Below are positions 46,501 through 63,749 of a stretch of 64,000 nt of DNA, piece by piece. A program made the translations under genes and the position numbers. The stretch spans positions 4,295,501-4,359,500 of the forward strand of contig NC_135555.1 of the NCBI RefSeq assembly GCF_964340395.1. The letters run 5' to 3'. A model generated the notes under the pieces. That model saw only the letters and a program-made list of their open reading frames with translations. It did not search any database and had not been told where the DNA came from. Positions within the stretch are counted from its first letter, which is position 1. Every line of letters starts with the position of its first letter. The stretch comes from Glandiceps talaboti. Lineage: Eukaryota; Hemichordata; Enteropneusta; Spengelidae.

Positions 46501-49500
46501 ACAAACCTAATTATTGCACTTGGCAAATATATCAAATTAAGCAATCTACAAAGAGACCACCACCTACAAAATAATTGTAATACATAATCAAATATACATC
46601 TCCATAAATCTGTCAAATTACCATACGCTATTTTTCCCTTTCTTTTCATTGAATAGCTTTTGTAGTTCATTAGTTTTATGTTATGTAATGATTCTTTTAG
46701 ATAGTTTTACCTTTGTTATTATTTTCATGTTTTGTACAATTAACAACTTCCTGGGGTTTTGTTACATGTACTCAAATACACTGGATTAAACATCATGTCA
46801 GTGTCTTTGTTATTCAATCAAAGAATTCTGCCCAATGATAAGTTAGAGTTTATTGGGGGCAGGTACATAATGTCCAAATATGGTACAGTGATGTCCAAAT
46901 ATGGTACATTAGTCATATCAGGACCTACTTATCTACTGTTTACGTCATTCTAATAGTTGGGGGTTTACTCATTTGAATGAACAACTTTTGGTTCATGGTA
47001 TCTCATTCAGCTAGATGGGGGGGGGGGGGGATCTTGAGATTTGAAGCCAAGGATAGCCCCTAGACTAAATTCATATGTGCACTGTTGATATTATCATGCA
47101 GAATACAAAGAGAATACATCAAGAGATTCATTTGTATACTTGCTAGAGTTTTATTTCAAAACAACAAACACAAAATAAACAAATTGAAAGTGAACAAAAG
47201 TGACGTACCTTGGGGTCTACACCAGTTGGATTATGAGCACACGCATGAAGGAGTATGATTGATTTCTCTGGAATTTTCTGTCAGAACAAGATTCACACAA
47301 AACTTGTTAATAATAATTGTGTAAATTGAATACTTTACAAATTTGCTATGATAAGACACATTAATTTTCAAAATACAGTATGCTGACATAGTCTTTAGAA
47401 GAAGTAACTGTTACTTTTTTGATCATACATCAATGTGTTCAGATTCAGATTAAAGGGATACATGCAGCAAGCCCCCACAAGGCCATTACCCTTCAATTTA
47501 TTGACCTATCAGAAGTCATCTTTACTACCACCCAGTGTCATCTGGGAGAAGTCATAGCTTGGCAAACACAGTGAATACATACAACCACCTTGAAATAGCA
47601 CCTCATGGCATGAACCACATAGCATTGAGTAATAAATTGTCAATTGCCCCCCATTAGATTAGTTTAGTGGGTATGGCTTACATATATGAAAACCCATAAA
47701 GGTTAGAATTGAGATATGTAGAACAAAAAATGCTTAATAATTAAAGCTGATTACAAACTTTAACATGCAGGGTTCTTGTCATACTGACCAGCACTGGTTG
47801 GTGTCAACTGACACTCGCAAAAATAAACAAGCTTACGAATCAGTCCCAATGTATATGCAACAAGTGCTATATTGAAATATTGATTTACCTAATAAATATC
47901 AATGTTATGAATATCAATTACCAACCAATACTCATTTAGGACTAGGGAGAATTCTGAATAAAGTGTAGTTAAACAAATGTAACGAACACATTATGTGACT
48001 TACTGAAATATCTTCCATTGCCCCAGCAAAATCAAAACCACAGGTATTAGAGTCATAGTAACGATACTGTTTAACCTCCATCCCACAATGCCTGTAATAT
48101 TAATATATATACATAATGGATTTAATCAATATTAGCAGGTGGCATACATTGGCTCATTCTATTTTTGATTACAAAAGAAAGATTATCAAAAAATACACAT
48201 CTTGTACTTCAGAAGTTCATAGGGCACTGGTTTCAGAGATTGATATTTCTGAGACCAACATCAAACAGGACTGTGACAAAGTGTGTTTGGAAGATACATA
48301 CAACTACCATACTATCACTAGGATAGCAGAAATATACATTCTACTTCATCCGGTGTAATTTCTACCATCTTGCCTCAAATTTCACAATCAACTGACAAAA
48401 TATCATCCTGTGGCTAGCCAAGGATTGATATTCCAAATAAAGACATATGCAAACCCATATTTATGGAATTTCATTTTCTTGCACACACAATTTCATTTAT
48501 ATCATTCAACCTTCAATTTCCTATAGTATATGTCATTCTAAATTTGCACATCACCCTGGGAGTCATGTAGTATTTCACACATACACACTTCACGTTAAGT
48601 GTACTTACTTTACAAGTGGAACGTGGTTACCCCATGTTGGTTTGGGCATCCAGACTTCCTTGACGCCAGGAAAAAACTTGGCAAGGAATGCAAATCCAAT
48701 ACGCAAAGATCCAGTACCAGAGATGCCTTGTATTGTAATGTTCTGTCAGATACAATACAATATAATAGGAGTTCAGAGGAAAAGATTTGAAAAATAACAT
48801 ACATGTGAATGTTGAAGAAATCTTTGTAAACTATGATAAACTGTATAAACTGGACAACAGTGGAGTGCAGACAATGTTATCCATGAGATCGAGATTGTTC
48901 CACTCATTTATGGAGCACAGATAAAATGAGTATTTGTTTGGCTGCTATTGAATGGAGAGTGTGAATTAGATCATCTGGTTGTACATTTGAAGGCTACTAT
49001 TGTACGGCATGTAAACATGATGCATTATGATGCATTCTGATACAGAACACCCTCTGTCAAAACTTTCTACATAAGAAGCATTTTGATATAGAGAACTCTC
49101 ATAGAATCAGTACAAGCAAAAAGTATTTCAAAATCACTACTAGCCTGTCAACTTGTAGTACAGCGACACAATTAAATTAAATAGTGTGTCCTTATGATAG
49201 CCGAGAATATGCTGATGAAGCCTTTAACTGTCAGAGAGAACTGTTTGGACAAACACCTCTTCTTGATCAGATTTTTAATCAGATTGATACATAATGATAG
49301 AAACACCAGCCTACCCTTGGAAACGGTTAAATAATGTCACATTGATAAAAACATCTTTATACACCAGCCTAGTATTGGAGTCATGGACTCTTGTAAGTCA
49401 TGTGATAAAAATTCCTGTACATGATTGGACATACCCTTTTATCCTTCAGCACTGAGCAATCCTCTCCAAAGGCTAGAATGGATGCAGCTTTATGGAAATC

Positions 49501-51286
49501 AGGCAAACCAGTAATACCAAGGTATTCTTTGTCCAAGTTCTTGGATCGAATGACGTCTTCTGCCTGGTGGTCATAGATTGGTATAATGGAAAATATATTG
49601 TTGATAGAATTCAATTAACATTACAGCTGATCATAATCAAGTGAAATAATTCTTCAAATATACAAAATCTGTTTGCTAGCATTACATATTTTTGTAAATT
49701 GACACATATCAAAAGTAATTTCCATTTAGTTAGTCATGGTCACTGACTGTGTTATCACTATATAATACATCACTCAGCCAAGTTTCAGAGAGACCTTATT
49801 TACCTTGCGAACACTTGGCAAGACATATGGTTTGCCATTATCATCACGATAAGCTCCAACTCCAAGGTTCATTTTGTTAGGGTTAGTGTCTTTCTTGAAG
49901 GCCTCTGTGACACCAAGAATTGCATCTGGTGGTCCCATCTCAACACCACTCCACCATGAACTATCAATAAATGTCAAAATATTGTTCAAGTGTACATCTG
50001 CAAATAAGGTTTCTTTATCGTGTAGCTTAGGAACTAACCTCTTTGTAGGGACATTGTCATGAATGTGGTCCTTGAACACTGATAAAAATTGGATAAACAT
50101 TCTGACAGGTGTCACAGAAATATAAAGTACACATGACAAGTGTAGACAAATTAAGTTGATTTATTTTCATAGTGAACTGTGATCCTATAAAACTCTTGGG
50201 TAGAGAAACTTAAATATATTATATTTGTTAATGCGAGAATGAATGTTCATGGACTCTGGTTCATAGTATCAAATGAACATTTCTACTCAATCACAAAAAT
50301 TGTTGTGGAAGCAAATTCTAAATTTTCGCTATTGTCTGTCAGCATTTCAGGGGTTTGCAATCTTTCTCAAAAACATCAATTACAGTTCTCACTTACAGTG
50401 TATAGCTTGTGTGTACTGCATATACACCATGATATATACGAGTGTCCTTTCACTTCTTTGTTCATGTGTGTGTATTAAAGTACTGTATGCATATAGTCAG
50501 TATGTGAATGTCTGGTACCACAGTTATGTTGGGTTTTTTAGAATTTAGTTTCAGTGTCTGTAAATCTAGTATACCGTAATTCCCATTTTTGTCATCTAAT
50601 TATGGATCTACTTAATCCTATGGGGGAGTAATTTGTCTCTACACACACAAAAATATGAGTTGGGAAAAACAGGATTATTATCACCAAATTCATTCCTTGA
50701 ATTGGAAATATATGTCTGGTTACATACTTAATCAAATCACTTAGCATGTGTGATAACAAGAATGACACGGTATACGGGTAGGGTAAAAGGTGGGCGGGTC
50801 AACGACCTCAACTTGGAAAAGGTGTTGAGTATCTTCGCGACAGACACCAGTCTGTGCACCGGCATGGCAAACAACTTTCACTGTGGGGTCCACTGCACAG
50901 ACGTGCAGACATACGTATGATAGCCATAAAAAGACGAAATACATGTATACGCTGGCGATATCAGACAGATAACGTCTTGTACAACCCTTCAACATCGAAA
51001 AACACTATTCAATGGTTAAAACTAACGTGAAAACACGTTCTAGTTCTTCAATATGCCGCAGTATACTATAGCTATACTTGTGTACTACGTGACACTGACA
51101 ATGCCAGACATGTTGATTGTATCATGTAGTTGACTAAATTTGCACACATTTTGAGCAAGAATATTTAACCAAATGTCGCCAAGATACTTACCTGGCTCTC
51201 GAAGATGCGACATAGATAACACCCTTTGAATGGTGTTGTCTAAATGACGCAGCTGCCAGCGATTTCGCACAGGTTCTGAGAGCCAT
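43595..51286 (-). CDS. GOT2: GOT2, mitochondrial aspartate aminotransferase
   Basis: Eleven in-phase minus-strand exons: 51192-51286, 49804-49960, 49435-49563, 48609-48742, 48004-48091, 47209-47277, 46068-46103, 45182-45332, 44627-44792, 44209-44359 and 43595-43717. Product 432 residues (human 430). The first about 30 residues ([20 protein letters not shown]) are basic and alanine/serine-rich, like a mitochondrial import signal. Then come [70 protein letters not shown] and [15 protein letters not shown], where Lys281 is the pyridoxal-phosphate lysine; RPMYSNPP follows. It interconverts aspartate and 2-oxoglutarate with oxaloacetate and glutamate in the matrix (malate-aspartate shuttle). It is complete and looks functional. 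Its start is 193 bases from the divergent NDUFAF6 start. Confidence 0.96.
45627..45875. repeat. 82-83-base tandem repeat, three copies
   Basis: Units contain GTGCAACATCAGAGATTGTA and TCCCATCATATTGAGAC, and are near-identical. They lie in the GOT2 intron between exons 7 and 8. Confidence 0.9.
46241..47067. mobile_element. Non-autonomous DNA transposon, copy 2, interrupted by a LINE fragment
   Basis: Ends TAGTCTAGATGCTATCTGTG and CTAGACTA-terminated right end share about 32 bases of imperfect inverted repeat. The outer parts match 18557-18890. The middle, about 46328-46785, has no counterpart in copy 1 and is LINE-derived. It lies in the GOT2 intron between exons 6 and 7. Confidence 0.75.
46328..46785 (+). 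mobile_element. 3' fragment of a non-LTR retrotransposon (LINE)
   Basis: Translation gives [20 protein letters not shown], the EDE-HF-L-CP-Y motif near the end of many LINE reverse-transcriptase proteins, then in a shifted frame [20 protein letters not shown], like the usual LGKY/F-hydrophobic C-terminus. It is strongly 5'-truncated with at least one frame change, and nested inside the DNA transposon. Clade not determined. Confidence 0.65.
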
Positions 51287-51479
51287 TTCGCCTGTCCTCC
51301 AATGTTTCTGACCTGCAAATGACCTTCTTTTCCTTGCCACTCACGCTTGGTGCTCGTGTTTTAAAATCACGCAAAGTAGCGTGTGACTACACATGATCCA
51401 CAATGGTATTTGCATATAACAGTACCTTGATAGACCACGTGATGAAGTTCGAGAATAGCCCGTGTCAAAGGTGATTAAG
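51287..51479. promoter_or_regulatory. Head-to-head promoter, GOT2 / NDUFAF6
   Basis: 193 bases separate the two start codons. Visible motifs: an E-box CACGTG at 51436-51441, an octamer ATTTGCAT at 51408-51415, and AAGATGGCGGC (YY1-like) overlapping the NDUFAF6 start at 51478-51488. No TATA box is seen. Both genes encode mitochondrial proteins, so shared control is plausible. Confidence 0.6.
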
Positions 51480-54400
51480 ATGGCGGCCTGCATAAGAATT
51501 CGTCCGCTACAAGTGGGAGGAGCAATATATGTCAGACAACAGTCGAGAAAATCTCTTTTAAATACGTGTTATCCATGTGTAAGGTGGAAGTCAAGTAAAC
51601 TTTCTTACAATGAACAATATTGCATGGACCTTGTCCGGTAAGTCAGGAAAAAGAAACACCTCAGTACAACACGAGACTGTACACTTTATGCAAAAACTTA
51701 CAAGTGACTACTGGTATACAGTGAAGGGGAAACTCCACTGTCTATATGGCTGTACTTGTAGTGTGAAGCACCATGGAGGCAGAATAACAGTCTTTTGTAC
51801 CTCCATGGTAGTACATATAACCATAGACGTAGACTTCCTGATCTTGTTTGGACTCTGATTAAATTTACCTCATCTCATGTAATATTTGATCATGAAAATA
51901 AATACTTCTATTGTTGCAGAGTCCTCTTCATTTTCCCCAATGTGCATATGTGTTCCAATAATGTTGGTATTATTTTTAGTAATAGTTAATTGTAATGTAC
52001 TTACTTTTTCCTAATGTATCGTAAAGAAACGTTTGTAGGATGGATTATTTAGGTCCTTGTTCTTGAACAATTTATAAAAAAAAATTTTAAAATGACAAAC
52101 ACTTCATACATAGAGAATTATGATTTCACAAATGGTGTAACAAGTAGCAACAAGACGATGGAGTATCTTGCCATAGGACAGATACTAAAATTGTTAAACC
52201 AGTTAGGATATGAGTTTTTTGTTTTCTTTTTAATTTGTAGGAAACAAGATTTTGAAAACTTTCTGTGTACACTTTTACTACCAGAAGAAGCTAGGGCAGC
52301 ATCATTTGCTATACGGGCATTTAATGTTGAGTTAGCATCCGTTATGGATATGGTGTCTGAGAAAATGATTGCTAAGATGAGGATGCAGTTTTGGAGAGAT
52401 GTTGTGGATGAAATTTATGAGGTAAGTAAATAATCATGATAATATGGCCATGATATTATCAATGTTAGTCTCAGTGAAAAGTGCAATATGACTTTTAGAC
52501 TCATGCCAGTTCCGGAGACGTTAATACTGCTGAATAATTAAATCATTGAGTAAAAGATGGAGCAAAACGTCACATTTATTCCTAATTTACCTTTCCAAAG
52601 TAACTATATTTTACTGTCCAATTGATGCTTTGAATCAAGAACAATATATTTTCCACTTGTAAAGTTGCTATGCATAATATTCTTGATTTTTTTCAGAAAT
52701 CACCAAGAGAGAGTCCCATCATTGTAGAATTATACAGAGCATTTGTGACTCATAATTTGACCAAGAGGTGGTTTAAAAGAGTTATAGATGGTAGAGTAAG
52801 TTGATAACAATAGTTTTGTCATTTAAAGTGTACACTTGAAGTCTTCACAGTAAATGATGTACAAAAACAAAAATTATGTAAAATGTTAATCCTCTTTCTA
52901 CCAGGCCCCCAGGGCATTTGTTTGTACACAAAAAACAACAATTTCGGATTAACAAGATCATTGCCAGTACCATTATCAAGTTTGATGACTGAATTCTTCA
53001 AATTTCTACTTCATCAGACAATAGTGTGAAGTTACTGTAAATTTGAAATGCAAACTTTGCTTAATTAAGTACGTAAAGGCCACTTAGCTTATCAGAATTA
53101 AGTTCATACATGCCACTTAGCTTATCTGAATTAAGTACATGTATGCCTGCAAAACTTATGTATGGTCTATTCTAAATGTAACCATGTGTGCATTTGTAGT
53201 TTTAAGTTTGGATAAATAACCTTCAGGACATACACATACAATTTTCAAAATGGCAAATGTTATACTTACAGCATTATTGTCTTGTCATTGTCACTAGGAA
53301 ACCAATCTTAATAATTCATACAGAAGTTTGTCTGATGTGGAAGAATATGCTGAGTATACTTCATCTTCACTGCTTTACTTAATCTTAGAATCTATGGGTA
53401 TGTACAATAGACCAGAATCCTATGTATATTTCACTGCTTCACCACTCCAGGAAATAAAAGCATTTTTGTAAACTTTGGGTTGTAGAGAGTCATTTCTCGT
53501 ATTTTTCAGCAATCACACATAATGTAAGTGATGTAAAATCATAAATTGACTAAAGTTTACAAAAATGATGTTATTTCCTGGAGTGGTGTTTTCCTTTAAT
53601 TTTAGAATCTATGGCTATTTACAATAGACCACAATATGTACTGTAGTATTATCATTTATGTATGTAGGGATTTAAACTCATTTCATGATAATATATACAG
53701 TATTGGCCAAACCTGATTTTGTCTTTTAATAGTTCAACAATCATCCTTGAAATACCTGAAAGCAAATAGAGCAGACAAAATAAACCTGAAAAATTAGTGT
53801 AAAATTTGATGTGTGAAAAACCACTTGTGCTCGAAAGTATGACATAAGAGGAAGACAATCGTTGAAAGTTGTCTCAACAATTGAATAGAGAGAGTTATCT
53901 CCAGTGTCTATATTCTGCTAAGTCATCTATTGTTGTTGCATTCAAATTTATTATTCCTGATTTTTGTGGTTATCAGTACCCAAATATAATTTACTCCTAC
54001 CTTTACGCTATATGAAATTAATGTTTAGTATTTATTTGGTATGCCATTTGCCTTATACAGGTGTGTGAAATAGACGTGCCTTATATAGGTATACAAACTG
54101 TTATTCAAATCAATATTACCATATTTGGTATTCCTTTGCTACATATAGGTATACGAAATGTACATGCAGATCATGCAGCCACTCACATTGGAAAAGCTCA
54201 GGGTATTGTCACATTACTCAGATCCACACCATATCATGCCAGTAAGAGGAGGGTCTATTTACCTATGGAAATTCTTATCAAGGTATGGGTAGAATGATTA
54301 TTTCCTTTCCACCAAAGAGTTCATTCATTTTAGATGTAGTTTGATTATAGGTAGTTTAGCAGTGAAAACTTTCAATCAGGTTTGCTATAGCAGAAGTTAA

Positions 54401-55415
54401 AATGCAACTTGCCAGCTTATTGATTTTGGCAAATAATACTAAACACAGATATGTTTTAGCACTGATAATCTTATTCTCTGTAGCATGGTGTACCAGAGGA
54501 ACAAATCATCAAAGGCAAATCAGACAAAAAATTGACAGATGTGATTTATGAGATAGCCAGTCAAGCTCATGTACAGTTAGAAAAGGTGAGTTATTTAATT
54601 ATAATTTTCTATGTCACATATTATGATGACTTTCTAGTTTGCATACTTAGATATTATTCGCCAATATTTTCCTTCATTCAACCAAGGAAAATATGAATGG
54701 CCTAAGTGGCTTTGTAGCAACTCATAGTGACAAAACCCTTAGGTCAATGGTATTTTCCAGCTGAATGAAGAAAACTATTGGGAGAATGATATCATTACAC
54801 CATAATATCAAAGAAAAATGAGGGAAAGTAATGTCAGTTTTGAATGTTTTTACTCATATTTCGAACACAACAGAACCGATGACATAGACACATGTTGTCG
54901 TGATGTAGAACAACCAGTTTATAAATTCCATATTTTTTGTTCAACATTGCTTGTTCATGGTATAAGACATAATTATACAGGGTATGTAGTACTGTCATTG
55001 ACTTCAGTGCAGGTGATCACAATTATTCACCAAGTACAACAATTGCAGGATATAAGTACATAAGGTTTTCATTAATTCTTTGATAAACATGGTGATTTGT
55101 GTTATTTCATGTTTATCATGATGTCATCATTGAAACTGTATCAAATACCTTGTGTATGTTTTTAAAGTGAGACAGGCATAATTATGGAAATGATTCAACT
55201 AGCCAAATCTCTAAAATACTGTTTTTCAGGCAAGGTCTCTGAAGAAAGACGTGCCAAAGGAAGCACTTCCAGCATTTCTAGTGACAGTTCCATTAGCTAC
55301 ATATCTGAAGAAAATACAGAAAGTGGACTTTAATATATTCCATCCCAGTCTACAACAAAGAAATACAATGCTACCATTCTCACTGTGGATGCAGTCTATG
55401 AGGAAAACCTACTGA
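51480..55415 (+). CDS. NDUFAF6: NDUFAF6, mitochondrial complex I assembly factor
   Basis: Seven in-phase exons: 51480-51637, 52241-52421, 52697-52795, 53298-53397, 54149-54282, 54484-54585 and 55230-55415. Product 319 residues (human 333). The N-terminus ([14 protein letters not shown]) is basic and fits a mitochondrial signal. Then follows the squalene/phytoene-synthase-like fold: [108 protein letters not shown] and [18 protein letters not shown]. Loss of the human protein impairs complex I assembly. It looks intact. AATAAA signals lie at about 55885 and 56409-56414. Confidence 0.95.
54656..54792. mobile_element. Short inverted-repeat element (MITE-like)
   Basis: ATTCGCCAATATTTTCCTTC at the left is an imperfect inverse of the right end (GAATGAAGAAAACTATTGGG). 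About 137 bases, non-coding, in the last NDUFAF6 intron. Confidence 0.55.
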
Positions 55416-56877
55416 ATACATATATTCAGTAATTTAGTAATCTGATGAACTGCCATACCCTCAGTGTACTACTATCACTTTCTGATACAGGTGGTTGAAG
55501 CTCAGATTCTACACTAACAATCTGCGGACTATTTTGTTCCTTGCTCCAGGAAAAGATAAATCAACAGATCTGTCCAGTTCCAAGTAGCACTGACAAGAAT
55601 AAGGAACAAAGTGATGCTCTGCTTAGTACTTTCCAAGTTCAGAAGCTTGGTTTGAATGCATAGATGTGTATACAATGTATATACATCTGAATATATTGGA
55701 GAATTTTACCTACACAATTCGGATAGTCTCCCTGATACTGGAATGTTTGCTATGCCATTTACAAACATGTATGCTGTGAAGACTACCTATAAATACATTG
55801 TATAGCGGTTAAGATATGCATTCAAAATCAAAGAAGAACGTTTCTGCAAATATTTCTACATTTTCCTGAACGGTAATAGAGAAATAAAACATGTACCAGT
55901 GTTAATGCAGACTTAAATTAGAAGTATTATTGGGTCCAATATTTTTCAGGACTGTGTCTATTTTCAATAATGCTAAGATCTCAAATTTAGTGTATTTTGT
56001 ACTGAGACCAGTCTATAATCATGTCTTTGGGTATTGTTGTGTGTGATACAGCCTTGCCAAAACTGAATAACTCCCCAGGATTACTCCAAGTTACATATTA
56101 GGACAGTAAACGGATGTGCTTTCTGCAAAAAGAATGGTATATATAATAGTGGAGTGAACATGTAGTAAATGACAAAAAAAACAGAGTACTACTGTTGTCT
56201 TTCATAACTTAAATGTTTATAGTTAAGTTTGCCTTCTGCAAAAGAATATACACTACTGATTACAGCTATTTATTTAAACATCTTGACCACGTACATGTAT
56301 ACACAGCACTGGATTTGTAGTAAATTATTTGGTATAACATTGTAACATTATACATTGGGCATTTCAGCTGTACACTTTTATGTAAAACACTATAGATTGT
56401 ATGAAAGTAATAAAACTATTACAACAAGGTCTACTTTGTATATCATGCCTTTGCAGATGTCATTTGCATCATGATGATCTATTGCACTATCTGAAGCTTA
56501 TGTATATTCATTTATGTACCGTAGATAACCCTTACAAATCCATGTAAATACTAACAGTGTACCCTCTATTAAAGCAACTGATGCAAATAGCAATTTCTTG
56601 TGACCCACCAACATTTGGTGTTCCCCTACCTCTTACTATGTTGTTACTCACAAGAAGAGTTTTTGTCATTCTGATCCACAACAAAACGTTGTTTCTTCAG
56701 AGGTCACACTGACCAGTGCTTATCAGTAGAGTATATTAATAAGCCTCAGATTGTGCACTGCTTAGTGATTGGATTCTTGGTGTTATTTCCTACAACAAAC
56801 ATAATCCCACATTTAGTAACTTAAAACACACATTACTTACAACAAATGTGAAGAAACAAAAGACAAATAGACAGCTG

Positions 56878-56948
<71 letters not shown>

Positions 56949-58541
56949 CTACTTTTGTTTAATGCCCATTCCCAAAACAACAGTCCTCATTTTAACAGTT
57001 TCTGCAACTCCTCACCAATGATAGAGGTTTCCACAGATATTCAATGTTGTTCACCTTGTCTAACATTTTCTATGCTACACCAATATAAGGTTTAACAATG
57101 AAAACAACATAAAATGATAATGTTCTCTCCAGGTTTCACTTACGACAAACCCTACAGGGGATATATAATACCGGTTTCTTTTCCATCAGTTTAAATTTCT
57201 TCTCTTTTTTTTCTATTGACAGTCAATACTTTACTGAACTGAACAAGTTTACATATCATTGATGCTACATATGTTCATAATTCAAATTTTCTACAAAAAA
57301 TGACTGCCTCAGATCCAAAAGATTGCAAAATTCATTTCAATTTGTATATATATACATTTACACATGTCTTGTGGATAGGTACATAGATAGTTATACATGT
57401 TGTACAGACAGGGCACTTTCAACCTACTGTATGGACACAAATAAATGCATTCATGTATACACACATTTTCACTTAATTATACAGCTGTCTGATTGACATT
57501 CAGGATCTCACATACAGTGTAATTTACATCCAAATATTGCACATAATCTTTTGACAATGTTTGTAGGAATTTGCAACACACTATTACAAAGTGTGACAAT
57601 AGTAAAATACTACAATAGTAAAAGTATACATATGCTACACAACTATACCCATGTACATTTTTACAATGAATGTATTTAGTATGTTTAGAAAAAAAAATGG
57701 ATGGCTTCACAGATATACTTTAAGTAAGTTAAAATGCTGGCCATTCAATGGAGCCTTTGATAAAACTATAAAGAAGAACTGACATTTACAAGAATGTTTT
57801 TAAATGGACATTAATCCGAGTTGTGATGGACAACAGTTATGTAATGTTTTATATACAGGTCAGATTCAATCTTCTGTAACAGATATGTGAAACAAAGCCG
57901 GCAAGTTGGTAATGTTGGGTATGTTTGAAAATAGGCTGAATATCTTTGCAGACTTGTCTTCCTGGTGAATTTCTCAGTCTTTTACGTTGATGGATGAACT
58001 GAGTTTATGTTGACATCAAGAAGGAATGAGGACTTGTAGACTTTCCGTGTGCATGATTTCAGACCTTCCTTCATTGATCCAGTTCAGGCAAGCCCATTGA
58101 GCTGAACTTTTAAGGGGAGCAAAGGCAAGGCAGTGTTATCTTAGGTGTATTTCTATATGCTTAGAGGACTGAGTAGTCATTTTCCTCCTGACCTCCCTAT
58201 TGTAAAAATGGACAAATCTGACTAAGAATAGGTCTGTACACTGGTGAAAGGCATTCTGGGAAACAAACAAATTTAGTTTCATCACTCTTGAAACTGTAAC
58301 CTCAGCATTGTTTGGCAAGGGTTAATGAGGTATGAGACAGTTGCACAATGTAGGAGTGATGAAAATGACTTGTTCAGGTCCCTTGAAATACACACACAGC
58401 TAAATTAAAATCACTCTGATTTTTGTTCACCTTTTTAACCTAGACATTCTCTCCAACGTTTATGCTTTAACATATTAGAATGACACTTAAGAAAAGTATT
58501 CCTAAAATATCAGTTTACACATCCACATAAGGGAGTTGATA
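55416..58541. other. Convergent intergenic region, NDUFAF6 (plus) and F-box/E2-like gene (minus)
   Basis: Both genes end into this stretch. It contains the NDUFAF6 3' UTR, a GT/CTGT microsatellite at 56880-56950, and AT-rich sequence without a supported exon. Where the minus-strand gene's transcript ends is not clear. Confidence 0.6.
56880..56950. repeat. (GT)n(CTGT)n microsatellite
   Basis: A GT run of about 19 units passes into about seven CTGT units. Confidence 0.95.
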
Positions 58542-63451
<4,910 letters not shown>

Positions 63452-63701
63452 TCTCACTTAAGCAAATATTCAACATTTATTTATAAACTGTGTGTTCGTA
63501 ATATTTTGACGTGGTTTATTTTCACCTGCAAAAAGGAAATATTTTTATTGTGCTGCGATAAATATTTGTTAATAATTTGTCTTTCAACAGTATTCAAGTA
63601 CACATATAAAAAAACAAAGAAATGTTTGAGGGCGGGAAAAATGTATACGAATTTTGTACTATGAAGACAAGAATCATTTTCAGACATAGCAGGAGAGAAC
63701 G
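63452..63701. promoter_or_regulatory. Head-to-head promoter, F-box/E2-like gene / gene at 63702
   Basis: 250 bases separate two divergent start codons. An E2F-like GGCGGGAA lies at 63631-63638. The remainder is AT-rich with no obvious TATA box in either direction. Confidence 0.5.
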
Positions 63702-63749
63702 ATGGCGGAAAGTGTGAATGTTGATGGCGATGGTTTGCAAGCTGCGCAG
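63702..63749 (+). CDS. First coding exon of an unidentified gene running off the window
   Basis: An ATG in ACGATGGCGG context opens 16 codons (MAESVNVDGDGLQAAQ) that end at CAG/GTTTGT, a usable donor. The head-to-head placement and start context support a real gene. Too short to identify. Confidence 0.5.
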
